From Oxytricha trifallax (taxonomy: Eukaryota; Ciliophora; Spirotrichea; Sporadotrichida; Oxytrichidae): DNA of 64,000 bases. The translations under genes were made by a program, and so were the position numbers. This document shows positions 45,983 to 57,700 of this stretch, piece by piece (the stretch's first letter is position 1; each line of letters begins with the position of its first letter). Below the pieces are notes generated by a model. That model was not told the DNA's origin and searched no databases. It saw nothing but the letters and a program-made list of their open reading frames with translations. Location of the stretch: positions 1 to 64,000 of the forward strand of contig ARYC01017801.1 in the NCBI GenBank assembly GCA_000711775.1, read 5' to 3'.

Positions 45983-47118
45983 TTGCTAAAATACATTTGA
46001 ATCGGGAAATTGTCATAAGTAAATTCAAATCCTTTTTAACGCAAGGCGTAACAGCCACTAATTTGGAACGCTTTTAATACTAATTTGATAAGGCCATTTC
46101 GTAATTTTTAATCTAATTAATTAACGGTAATAATATACACTTTTCTCCTGATTTATTAAAATCTTGCCTTTTAAATGTACAATAAATGTACAATGTACAA
46201 TGTACAATAATGCGAACAAAAAAACCCAGATGTACGATTAATGTACAATAAATGTACAATGTACAATGTACAATTTTAGAGAATGAATTAAAAAGTATTT
46301 GTACAAAAAAGTGAAGTATAATGTGTTTAAAGTTTTAATTAAATATTGTGCGTTAGTTATTAATGTCGAAATCATCTGATCTGAGCCATTCCACCTCCCG
46401 CGCGCCGAAGTCTCTCTATGGCTCTACCGACTGTACATCAGACTGTGCTCTACCGCATGTCTCCTGAGCCTCACCACCAGTGCCCTTAGAGCCTCGCTGT
46501 ATCCGGGTCCTCCTATGTCAACCGTAAGATTATGTTGCACAAGTCGCAGGTTCCGCAGCTTCCACACTGAGAGAGATGAAAGCCGTATGTAACAATAGCC
46601 GGTGCACTGCTCTAAGGGCACTGGTGGTGAGGCTCAGGAGACATGCGGTAGAGCACAGTCTGATGTACAGTCGGTAGAGCCATAGAGAGACTTCGGCGCG
46701 CGGGAGGTGGAATGGCTCAGATCAGATGATTTCGACATTAATAACTAACGCACAATATTTAATTAAAACTTTAAACACATTATACTTCACTTTTTTGTAC
46801 AAATACTTTTTAATTCATTCTCTAAAATTGTACATTGTACATTGTACATTTATTGTACATTAATCGTACATCTGGGTTTTTTTGTTCGCATTATTGTACA
46901 TTGTACATTGTACATTTATTGTACATTTAAAAGGCAAGATTTTAATAAATCAGGAGAAAAGTGTATATTATTACCGTTAATTAATTAGATTAAAAATTAC
47001 GAAATGGCCTTATCAAATTAGTATTAAAAGCGTTCCAAATTAGTGGCTGTTACGCCTTGCGTTAAAAAGGATTTGAATTTACTTATGACAATTTCCCGAT
47101 TCAAATGTATTTTAGCAA
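45983..47118. mobile_element. Element D: 1,136-bp giant palindrome in H2
   Basis: TA-flanked. Ends TTGCTAAAATACATTTGAAT and reverse complement. Two arms of about 509 bp (to 46491 and from 46610) are nearly perfect inverted copies around a 118-bp unique centre. The inner 150 bp of each arm and the centre are GC-rich (CCTCCCGCGCGCCGAAG). The arms contain TGTACAATAAATGTACAATG repeats like those of element B, which suggests a non-autonomous relative. The aligned H1 sequence lacks it, and removal with one TA restores gap-free colinearity. The minus-strand ORF across the centre is not considered a gene. Confidence 0.9.
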
Positions 47119-48578
47119 TATTGTTGTATTTCATATATTTAATATACTTTCTAACTTGCATTGTTGGCTTATTTAATAACCTGTATTGCAAATTCTCGAT
47201 TCTAGTTTCATCATCAATATTTCCAGTTCTGACATTATTTTGAACTCTCAGAAATCAATAATTGCCATGCTATCTAAAGTTAGTAGTTAGAACTAGACAT
47301 TAAAATCTCTTAAACATATCTTGATGAATAAAGCTGTTTGCAATCACATCTTATTTGTCTCTACTCACAGGAGGTAGTTAAAGTAAATCTCCTACAAGAA
47401 TGATATGTTTCCCTCCAAAAAGTTTGTATCTTCTACTAGGAATAGTCCCACCCTGAGCAAGAGTTTATTCAATAATTTAGAAAGATTAATCTAATAGCAT
47501 AGACACTTCATTTATTATGAGCACATCTATGTTCTGCAAGAACACTTAGAATGGTGAGAAGGGCTCTACCCAAGCTGTTTTTACATTTTGGTTGATTCTC
47601 AGCAATTATTTGATAGTTGTTCCATTAATTTAACAAGCTACTGTCCCTGTTGTTGCTTTTACTTTGACATTGAGATTCATTATGTGTTCAAGTAACACTC
47701 TTATTTGTAAGATTAAGAAAATTTTACCAGTTCCTTCTCCTCCAGTAATGAAAAATAGACATTGTTTGTCGTCATTGATTGAATAAGTTAAGTATTATAT
47801 GATAAGCCTTTGATCTTAACTTAACTTATCCATAATGGAATCATTTAATTGAATGAGTAAACTAGGAATTACTATTGGGTTATCATCTAATTCAATATCT
47901 ATCATGTAATTTTTGTTTTCTTCTTGTTTTATATCTTAAGTATATTCAATTTGTTCTTGTGTAAGTCTTTCCATTTTTATATCAAAGTTTTCATATTCAA
48001 GATCTTCTTCGATTATTTCAGTCAGTGCATTTATATGCAAGTTAAGCTGAGAGTTTAAGGTTGAAGTAATGTTTTGCACTTTAAGTAGTTTTTAGCAAAG
48101 ACCTTGTTGCATTTATTTTTTTCTTCAAACTGTTATGTTTCCAAATTTTCTTTGTTTCTTCTTCATCACCGTAGTCAACTAATATTTCATTTATGAAGCA
48201 TTCTTCTAACATTGTCTAGCTTTAATTAATTTATGATAACTAATTAAGTCTTTTGTGAGGAACTCTTTCTAAGATATGCTATAGTAGTAAACATCTCCAT
48301 TTTAGGGATACCATTTTCTGGGTTATATAACAATTGGTGTTCATCTTTTCCAATAATACATTTTTGTAGAGGGGTTTATTATATGTTTGTTTTCTAACAC
48401 AATACCTTTAGGAATGTTACTCAGTTTTAATCCATAATTTTAGTTTCTAAGGAAGTCAAAGAATGTAACTTATTCAAATTATGAAAGTCTTTAGTAATAT
48501 CTCTCCAAACTATTTTATAGGAAAACTTTGTCATCATCTTTTTCTAGTTTTATTAGATCTTTTTTATTTTTCAATACT

Positions 48579-49427
48579 GGGTGTTGTCAACCATTGCCCA
48601 CAAGTGTAACAATTGCACACGTTTGTAACAATTGCCCATAGTGTTAACTATTCCCCACAGAATTTTTATTAAGAATTTTTTCACTTATATTATTTATCAT
48701 ACTACCCATTAACTATCTACAAGTCATTTACTTTTCAACATAGAGATATATTTCAGGTAAAACCCTAATAGTTAAAAGACTTTTTAAAAAACTTATTGAT
48801 TTGTATATATAACCAGGTTGAGAGATAATTCATTGGAGTTTTTTTAAAGCTCTTTATTTCGCTTATCTTAGGCAAATAGAGTAATTTCGAGACCAGAAAA
48901 GTCTGTTTCTAAACTAAAATCTTTTTATTAATCCGCTTAATCTAAAGTTGTAAGGGTTGGTTAATTGATGAGTATAAATTGAAACTAAATTTTCATTAGT
49001 CAACTGATTTGTAGAAGTAATCGCCCCCTTAACATTTGACTTATATAGTCTGTTAGGAAGATTTAATATCCTGTACAACTAAGAGCTATAACACTTTATA
49101 ATTCCAAAGTACTAAAATTGGCAGGAACCTACCTCCCATAATTTTAGTAATTGATACACTTTATATCTTTAATGAAATATTAAAATATAGCATAATAAGC
49201 TCAAAGAAAACAATATTAAGACAGTGGTATGGTTTTTCTTTTAATTAATGTAATGACTGGATTTCTATTTCTACTGTATGTTGTAAATACTAATGGAACA
49301 AATTTACTAATAACTTTGAATGTGCTTAGTTTAAGTGACTTGAAGATAGTTAATGGGTAGTATGATAAATAATATGAGTGAAAATTTTTTTAAATAAAAA
49401 TTCTTTGGGCAATTGTTGACAACACCC
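48579..49427. mobile_element. 849-bp TIR element in H2
   Basis: Ends GGGTGTTGTCAACCATTGCC and, inverted on the right, GGGTGTTGTCAACAATTGCC; TIRs extend over about 130 bp (CACTTATATTATTTATCATA...ATTAACTATCT). The left end has three spaced ACAATTGCNCA sub-repeats. H1 lacks it; removing it with a 2-bp CT duplication restores alignment. No ORF. Superfamily not identified. Confidence 0.82.
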
Positions 49428-52124
49428 CTTTTCCTTTAAGCTTAAGCAAATTGATGTCTATGAGTTGAACATTTAATTTGGAATTATCCATTTACAGGCC
49501 GAGAAGTTACCAAACGGCATTACAAGAAGATACTTATCTGCTTTTAAGTATTGTATGACTTCGTTAGTGTTCTTTGCGAGTGATGGATATTTTAAGGCTT
49601 TGTCGAGTTCAGGATTTGTTTTAGCAATATTCTTGAGCATGTATTATGATATATCTTATTAGGTCAATCTTATGCCACATACGTTTCCATTAAATATTCT
49701 TAGTAGATCTTCATTATATGCGCATTTGTTTTATTCTTCTTTATATTATCGTTTGTAGTACCATCTGTTATTTATTATTTCATTTTAATCCATAGTATTT
49801 ATGGATATTCATATCTGCATACTTAGTCTGTATTATTTTTAAAGCATCTTTAAGGAACGCATTTATGCATTTAGTAGTTTAACACCATGTTTCTTAAGTA
49901 TTCATCCTGAGGTAATGTTGCCTAGGCATGTTTTCCAGCCTCCGATTCTCTTGTTATTTTTTTATCTAACCACTTAAGTAAGTGGACATGAGGTCAACCT
50001 CTTACTTTGAATTCTATTCTTTCAAAATATCTTATTGCTCTTCCAAATATTCCTTTTTTAGTATTTGTACCATATATTAACTTTATGGTTTCTCTCATTT
50101 TTACATAGAAATGACAAGTAATTGCAACTGGGTCAATCATTGAGTTTCTATGTTACTTTTGTTAAATCAAGTTAGGATCTTTTTCATTGAGTGTGAGAGT
50201 GATGAATAAATCTGGATGATCTTGTTATGAACTTTGTCAAAGTATTATAATCTTTCTTTGTTTTATACTTCTTGTATTACAAATCCTTGTGTTAATTCTC
50301 ATCTAACTCTTAAGGCTTTACAAATTTAACACCTCTTTTAAAACTGATGATCTACTCTTTTTTTTACTCTGTCAAACCACCAGAAGATGTGATCCATATC
50401 AAGTCGGTTTTCGTATTTACATGACAAGAGTCTCATCTTAACATATTGCTTTGGAGTAATTCCGTATTAATAATAAGTATTATTGTATCCACCCATACCT
50501 GTTGGAAATAAGGTAGGGAACAACATTTCCTCTATGTATGGATCTCTAAAGTAAATCTTTTTTCTTAGTAGTTCTTATTAATCTATTCTCTTTTCTTCAA
50601 GTAATTCTTATTATTCAGTAATTTTATTGATTTCTTCATTTCTATCAGGTCTTATAATTTGGAATGAATCAAGAGCAGTAATATTGCCAAGTTCAATAAG
50701 TCTTCCAAGTATATTATCATTATACTCTAGGTTCAAAGGAAGAAGGAAATATTTTTGAGCTTTGACCACCAAGAATTCCTCTTCTTATATCATCATATAA
50801 AACATCTTGACCTTCTATATCTATGATGTCTTTTACCCTTTGAATGATTGCATGGAAAATATAAACATCTTCATTTATTTTTTCAGGATTTCCTTTAATT
50901 CTTTCTTTACTTATATGATATGATAAATCTCCCAGTTTCAATAGAATATCTTTAATAGATGATTCTTGTCTTTTAGGCATGAGAGAGCAGTTCCAGTATT
51001 TTTCTTTTCATGTGTTGAAATCTTATGCCACCAATTATCCTCTCTTCTTAGTTCTTTGAGATAATATTGAATTCTTCTATCATAAGTAGTGAAATCTTAG
51101 TATCCAAGTAAATGATAGTAGGATCCACCTTTCTTTTTCTCGATGTATGAATGGATGTTTCCAAGCATTATTGCTTATTGTTATTATCTTGTTATTAGTC
51201 TCTTTAATTCTTCAGGTTATGAAAAAGTTCTTTCATTACAATAGTCTTAAATATCTGTTTTGCTACACTAATAGCATATCTTTACTCTTTGTTTATTCTC
51301 ATCCAATTCAATTTAATCAAATTCCTAAATGCAAACTAATGCGGATCTAGGAGTATCATTCTCATTATCTAGGTTTAAATAGTTGTTATCTTTTCTTTAG
51401 TTCAAGATTTGGACAACTTCCCGCACTTCCCACAAATTTCTTTTATTATTTGCTTATTAAGCTTTTATTTTAAGTTTTTTATTGCTAGATTACTGCCAAG
51501 TTCTTTATTCTTTTTATGCTAATTATCATTTATACTTAAGTTATGTTTATCTTCGAATTATCAAATGACTTTTAATTCTCTTTTTTTATAATAGAAGTAA
51601 TTTAAGCATAAAAGGTTCTTCATTCTTTTTTTAATATTTTTTCTTTTAATTTTTATCATTAAGGTAGAGACTTGTTTTAATAATGCCATTTTCAATTATA
51701 AAAAGATTTACCCATTTTTAACAAATTTTTATTGTTAAGCTAATAATATCCTTTATGTACAATGCTAATGATTTTGGGTTACATTTTTCAAGCCTTTTAA
51801 GTAATTTATTTTCGACATGTTGTTATTAATAATCCACGATTCTTAATAGACTATCATCATTGATAAATTTTCGTTTTTTATTTTTAATCATTAACAAGTT
51901 TATCTATTTTTATTTCATAATAAATTCACTTATCCTATTATCCTTATTGTTTTAGTAATATTCTCTGATTCTCTCAAGAATGTCAAAATATTGCTAATAA
52001 CTTAATTAATTGTTAAGTTCATTAATTCCTCCCTCTTTAATGAGATGTTGCTGATGAATTATGTATTATTATTCTTTGTTGCTTAAAAATTGATCAGAAT
52101 TCTGATCTTCAAAAGATTCCATGA

Positions 52125-52700
52125 TTTGAATTATCAATTTTATTCACCCTTAAATAGGAGAGCCCCACTAAATATTTATGGGTCTACTTTTTAGAAATTA
52201 TCAATTATCCATTTAAATTTGTGGCTAAAAAAAAAAATATTATTAAATATTACTAAATAAAAGAAATGAGCAATTTACTCCCGCTACGCACTTTTAATTT
52301 TTTAAAATATCTCTAAGTTACTCAAGTTATGCACTTCATAATAAATATAAATGAGACCAGAAATATAAAACTCATTAAAAAATATTTTAGAATTTTACTT
52401 TATTATACTTATGGTTAATAATATCTACAAAAATGAAACAGTTACAATGATTTATTTGGATAGTTTTTTAGATAATTGATAAAGTGGGGAAATTATACCA
52501 ATTCGTTATAAAATTGAAGGTTTCATGCTAATTGATTGGGAAATGAAAGCTAAACACAATATTATATATACTCAATCATCAATAATTGATGGACAAATAA
52601 TAGGGAGTAATATTTTTCCCCAAAACCGGAACATAATTATTACGAATCCCCAAATCCCCCTATACTTTAAAAAATGACAATATATCTGGTGCTCCAGTGT
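52125..52700. other. 5' flank of H2 with C4A4-like outer edge
   Basis: AT-rich. The CTAAGTTACTCAAGTTATGC motif at about 52310 matches the subterminal repeats of H1. CCCCAAAACCGGAACATAA and AATCCCCAAATCCCCC at 52618-52665 correspond to 8695-8725. No gene seen. Confidence 0.6.
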
Positions 52701-54425
52701 CACACTATTGTTCAGCAGCAAATTTAGTGGATTTGCTTAATACCAGGATACCTCATGGATTTCAGTTATCATTCTTTTGAGGCACTTAAAATCTCAAAAA
52801 TGAAGATCTAAGTTTAATTTAAGGAATTAACTAAAAAATGATTATATTGCTTATATTTTTCGCGTTTTAAATATAAATCTATTCTGATTCTATATTCGTG
52901 ACTAACTACTACCAAATGACCATAATCGATATTTTAGAGAATTTTTAGGAAGCATGAATTCTATACTGCATGATGGCGGGGAATTATTCGGCCCTGGACA
53001 AATTTAAAAATAGTCCAAAGATAAACAAAATGACACGATTAATTTTAACACTATCTTATGAATTTTTATATTCAGATTTGATGCCTATGACTTTATTTGC
53101 TTTTCAACATTTATATTGGCAAGTAAATTTTCAAAAATCTGAGGCAAGGTTTCTTGCTCCTGTTTAACATTAATATATTCTAATTAGAAGGTAATATCAA
53201 AGATTTAAGCTTACCACCTTCCTTATTGTGAAGTTGAGTAGGGTAGATTTTAGAGGTCAGCTAAAATTTAGGGTCTGGATTCATCTATTTTATGGAGGAT
53301 TTTAATAATTAATTTGATTGAATTTTAGTATTAAAATAGCTGAATTATTAAAATCTTGACTGAATAATTGCAAAGTGCTTAGAGATTTTTTACATTATAA
53401 TATATCATCCGAATTCATTGCCTAATCAATCAAAAATAACTTTAATAAGTAACCGTTTATTATTACTAATATAATCGGTAGCGTAAAGTTGCAAAGCGAT
53501 GAGTGATCCAAGAGCTGTATTAATTTTTAGCAACTTTGGAGGACTAGCCCATGCAAAATTGGTTTTTTAAAAAATGGCGAAATCCGAAAATTTTTCAAAT
53601 TCAAAACCTTTCCCATAACTAAATAATGACGGTTAGAAATGTGAAGATAGGAATAGCTTGAATTTAATGCTACTTTTAAAAGAAAATTCGGGTTATCAGT
53701 TTTGACTTCGAAAATGAATTCTGGCTTAGCCAAAAAGTCTCGCTTTTACGGTTCAGGTCGGTAAGATAGTATGCTAATCTAGAAAAATTTCACGAACCTC
53801 TCAGAAAAACTTCTAGATTTTAGGTAGATCTGAACTTAGAATATAAAATCACACTAAACTAATCAATAATATTATTATCAGAAAATGTGAGTGCCAAAAT
53901 ATTCTAAAACTTTCTACTTAAATTTTCTAGATCGGCCCCTCAAATTAAGTTAAAATGTGACCTTTTGAATATCGTTACTTTTAGATATATTTAATACTTT
54001 TATCAATTTATAATTCTAAGTGTATACGTATTAGGGCTTATAATACGTTAGTTGATTTCTTTTCTATGATTTTTAAAATATAAAAAATCATGATCGATAT
54101 TTAGAAATAAGAATAATTAGAAGTGCTCATTTCCTATAACAAAAATGAATTTTAAGAAGAAGTTTTGATGACATGAATAACCTTTTCAAACAATATTTTA
54201 TTATTTATTCTTTATCTATCCTGTGAATGTATAAGCCTTTTTTTATAATTCTTAAATGAAATGCTTTTTTAATTATTAATAAGATAATATTTAGAAGCGA
54301 ATAAATTACAATAAGTGCCTTAAAATTTAATCGAAAAGTATCCTTATATGACAATTACAAATTAATTTTAAGAACAAAATACTTTTCCTTTTAAATTATT
54401 TACTACATAATTATATTTGTTTTTT
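52700..54425. other. No supported gene
   Basis: Short open pieces only (for example 52970-53167 plus and 53527-53733 minus). They have no recognisable motif, and their neighbours are full of stops. A long TGA-free minus-strand frame covers about 53880-54430 next to the coiled-coil gene and might hold its last exon, but composition is not convincing. Confidence 0.35.
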
Positions 54426-54429
54426 AGGC

Positions 54430-56345
54430 ATCTCTCAAGGTTGTCAAATTTAAGAATAAGTTTCTTGAGAGTGAATTAATCCAAATCAATTACAGTCTCT
54501 GCAAGTTTCATATTCTCTTCATCCATCTTGAATTCCTTTCTTTCTTCTATCAAGCCATTCTAATATATAAAAGAGGAAGGCTGAACTAAATATTTTTGGA
54601 ATTCTTTAAGTTTTTTTGTAATTCATCATCATCTTCCTTGATGTCAATTTCTTCGAAATTAGAAGTGTATTCACTTGGTTTAAAGAAAGTGTCTCCATAT
54701 GTATTTCCCAATTAATGTTTAAAATGTAATTTTGATAAGTTAAATTATATTAAAATAAAATCTTAATGAATCGTGCTCTAACTCTTCCACTTTCTCTATT
54801 ATATCCTTGAATTTCTATACCTTGGCGACTCTTTGTTACAGCCTCTTCTAAATAATGATTAATTGACATCTTTTCTCTTCTTTTAACGCTAATTCTAAAG
54901 CTTACATCTGCGGATCGTAGTTATCAATCATTTTCTTCTAGTCAGCTTGCAATATCTCCTGCGGGTTTTTTATTGCAGTAGAGCTTTATAATTTTTTACA
55001 AAGTTTAAAATAAACAGTTAATTATTATTTAAAATTATAAATCTTCTTCATCTCTCTTTCTTCTGAGTAAATCCTCATAATCTTCATATTTTTTTTCGAG
55101 ATATTTCTAAATCTATCTGATGATACCAGCCTTTAAACACCAATTCCTCTGATTTTCTTCTCAACTTCTCTTTTTTTATTGTGTTTATATGCTTTTTATT
55201 AATCTAATTCTTTTTATTCTTCTTTTTTATAGGAATATCAGTAAGCATGAGTTCTTTCTTCAATTTAAATTGGTCCTAAAATTCTCGCTTAAATTAATCA
55301 AAATTAATAATGAATATTATTTAATAGTATATTTTTGAAAAATTTTAGTGAAATGTCATAAAAGAATAAAATTGTAACCTTTTAATCTCAATTTGTTCAT
55401 CTGCGTGTTTTCTTTCAAGTGTCTCTATCATTTAATTCTTCACTTTTCATGGTTATATCATAATTTAAATCAATATCTCTAAGGATGTTCTCCTCCTTCA
55501 ACCTAAAATTTTTAAGACCATCCTATAATAAAGTCACTTCGCTGATCTTTTGACTATCTCTCAATCTATTGATTTTATCTTATTGGCCTTGGAAGTTCTC
55601 CCTAATATTGTAGGAATACATTTGAAATTGGGAAAATATAATTAATTAAATTTATAATAAATCAAAATCGTGGCAGTTAAAGTTGGCCAATTTGAACGAT
55701 CTTGGGCTCATTCGATAGAGAATTCAAAATTAGCTGGACTTTACTATTGGCGGTACTATTTTATCGCATCCCTGGACCGAGATAACTTGACTTTAATTAA
55801 ACACCTCTAAATTCATTAAATTATACCCTCACATTAAACTCAAGTTATCTCGGTCCAGGGATGCGATAAAATAGTACCGCCAATAGTAAAGTCCAGCTAA
55901 TTTTAAATTCTCTATCGAATGAGCCCAAGATCGTTCAAATTGGCCAACTCTAACTGCCACGATTTTGATTTATTATAAATTTAATTAATTATATTTTCCC
56001 AATTTCAAATGTATTCCTACAATATTGTTTTTCTCGATAAGTTTCTAGTCCATGTACTTTTGTAGTAAAAGTTTCAGCTGAGATTCTTTCTCTAGGAATT
56101 GTTTCATAAATAGATTTGATAATCTATAAAGGGGGCATCTAATGAAAATTCGTTTAACATTAGTAGTTTCTGATGAATAGATAATAAAATTGGAATAATA
56201 TAAATTTTTATGGCATTTGGATAAGCTCTTAATGTCGCACCTGATAATTTCAGTGAGTCATTCATGTCATCCTGTTTCTTGATCAATTCTTAATGAAGTT
56301 CATTTAAATTTTGTCCTTCTCTTCTGCTTCCAATTGCAATTAAGG
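54430..56345 (-). CDS. Coiled-coil protein, spliced, interrupted by F3
   Basis: In coding order: LNELHQELIKKQDDMNDSL (about 56235-56320), a GTGCGAC...CATCAG interval, KQFLEKESQLKLLLQKYMDQ (about 56045-56107), then (across F3) NIRENFQGQQDKINRLRDSQ, LERKHADEQIEIKR, a 91-nt intron (55288-55378), REFQDQFKLKKELMLTDIP, KYEDYEDLLRRKRDEEDL, KNPQEILQADQKKMIDNYDP, EYTSNFEEIDIKEDDDELQ and AETVIDLDQFTLKKLIL. It is charged and heptad-like, in the style of ciliary or cytoskeletal proteins, but no family is named. Frame changes between 54750 and 55250 point to further introns. Removing F3 at TA leaves ...EKNN-IREN... open. One of the few likely host genes here. Confidence 0.6.
55608..56022. mobile_element. 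F3, 415-bp palindrome inside the coiled-coil gene
   Basis: TA on both sides; ends TTGTAGGAATACATTTGAAA and reverse complement. The arms (for example TTGGCCAATTTGAACGATC, AAAGTCCAGCTAATTTT) are near-perfect inverted copies around a short centre (about 55795-55840). No ORF. Deleting F3 plus one TA joins the flanking codons in frame, so it behaves like an eliminated sequence in an exon. Confidence 0.9.
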
Positions 56346-56359
56346 CAAACTTTCTATGA

Positions 56360-56740
56360 TATGTTCCTACTCTACTCCTGCTCTTATTATAACTTGAGCA
56401 TTCAAAACCCCAAAATCTTTAATGAGGTTTATAAGTGCTTCTTTGATTTGTAAGGTATAAAGGGGTATTATTGGGGTTAGTAGAGAAATTAGGTCAAATT
56501 GCAAAACGAGAAATAGAAATAAGCGAATTTTATGGTTGATTAATGATGAAAAATATTTAGATTTATTACTTAAGCTTAGGTATGGTGCGAGTATTAATAT
56601 AAAGTATGTCATGCCAGTGCTGAATTATGCAGCTATAGCAAAATTTCTATGGAAGAGTGCCTCAGCTATCTAGTATTATTTTTTGTTAGCTATTTAGCAT
56701 TATAATTTAGGCACTTGAAAACATCCAGCAAAAAATAAAA
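56360..56740 (+). pseudogene. Coding-like fragment, perhaps a LINE 3' remnant
   Basis: A plus-strand frame at about 56462-56700 reads GVSREIRSNCKTRNRNKRIL, WLINDEKYLDLLLKLRYGAS and VLNYAAIAKFLWKSAS, then a TGA near 56715. The Arg-rich start and LNYAA...W resemble the region after the LINE reverse transcriptase, but this is a guess. The opposite-strand ORF is its shadow. Confidence 0.3.
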
Positions 56741-56919
56741 GTTCTCACAGCACCATATTGACTACCTCTGCGACTCGAAGACTTTGAAGTATTGGGCACA
56801 CTTTCCACTTGACAAGCGAGATTTGATGTTTAATCACAAGTTTCCTGACATTTTAAACCTTTCAAGATGCGTGGAGAAAGCTGCCAGAGGTTCTTCAGAG
56901 ATGAGAGCTCCATTTTTAT

Positions 56920-57125
56920 CAATTTAGTTCCATTAAATTAGTACTAAATTTGTTTAAATTTAATTAGTACTGGTACTAAATTCGTTTAATTTTAATTGGT
57001 ACCAATTTAATAGTACCAAAACTTAATTAGTACCTAGTTTTAAACTAATGAGGTTTTAATGGAAAAGTTCCAAAAATGTTAAAAACATAAATGGTACCAG
57101 TACCAGCCTAATTTATTTCTAAGTT
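56920..57125. repeat. Cluster of GTAC-centred motifs
   Basis: About ten TTAGTAC / GGTACC / TGGTACTAAATTCGTTTAA-type sites fall within 200 bp, in both orientations. Comparable GTAC-rich repeats (TTGTACATTGTAC) fill the TIRs of B and D. It could be a remnant TIR or a protein-binding array. Confidence 0.45.
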
Positions 57126-57307
57126 GGTACCCAAATTAAAAATATTAAGCATGAATTTAGAAAATTTAAAGTTATAACTAAGTATAAATATGAACTCTAA
57201 CATAATTAAATCAACCATAATTGCTGCGGTGCCAACTTCATACACAGTAATCAAAAATTGAGATGTTATAAGAGCTTTATAATAGAAATTTAAATTTGAA
57301 TTTAAAC

Positions 57308-57700
57308 ATGGCGGCTATCTTAATTCTAAAATCAGTTTCTTTTGGTGCTGGATAATCATAGCTCAACTTTGGATGCACTAAAAAGCCTGAAATCATTTAT
57401 GTTGAGTGGGAAGTAGAGCTAGAAGCCCTTGAATTTTAAGCAAAAATCTTCAAAATTGAAGTTTAAATTAAGAAATAGAATACAGAAATGGGAGTCTAAA
57501 CACCACTTGATGATGTTGAAGAAGTAATAGAACAGCTACCAGTTGAAAAGATAAAGATATTTACTGCTAAGATTGCTAAAATTATTTTGCAACCGAATAG
57601 CGCTTGAAGAGACACCTTAAAGATATACAGTTTGACAAAGCCATAATCTATTTCAAACATGATAAAGCAGATGGAAGATACTAATTTATTATAGGTACGA
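57308..57700 (+). CDS. Unknown small protein
   Basis: ATG 57308 opens 99 codons (FGCTKKPEIIYVEWEVELE, LDDVEEVIEQLPVEKIKIFT) to TGA 57605-57607. A shifted frame directly after continues coding-like (RLKRHLKDIQFDKAIIYFKH, DKADGRYQFII), so a one-base shift or tiny insertion near 57597 is likely. Compact and charged; no family recognised. Confidence 0.5.

Larger units (their letters stand above)
44332..52122 (-). pseudogene. Helitron H2 polyprotein, decayed sister of H1
   Basis: Colinear with H1 from its start (ATG 52122) to its stop (TGA 44332-44334) and still carries the USP-like C-terminus (NSCLQNYFLT near 45103; HFTCYIKN near 44505-44530). Key sites are damaged. A TGA precedes the HUH motif (RG-stop-PHVHLLKW, about 49995-50020). 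The second Y2 tyrosine is Asn (YMLKNIAK, about 49625-49650). Walker A reads GGEGTGKI (about 47717-47740). An extra A shifts the frame near 50360. Two insertions, at 45983-47118 and 48579-49427, are absent from H1. This copy is dead and serves as an empty-site reference for P1. Confidence 0.88.

Noticed and set aside
46424..46621. 65-residue minus-strand ORF in the centre of palindrome D
   Set aside because: It spans the palindrome's centre and arm, so most of it is mirrored; no homology or start context.
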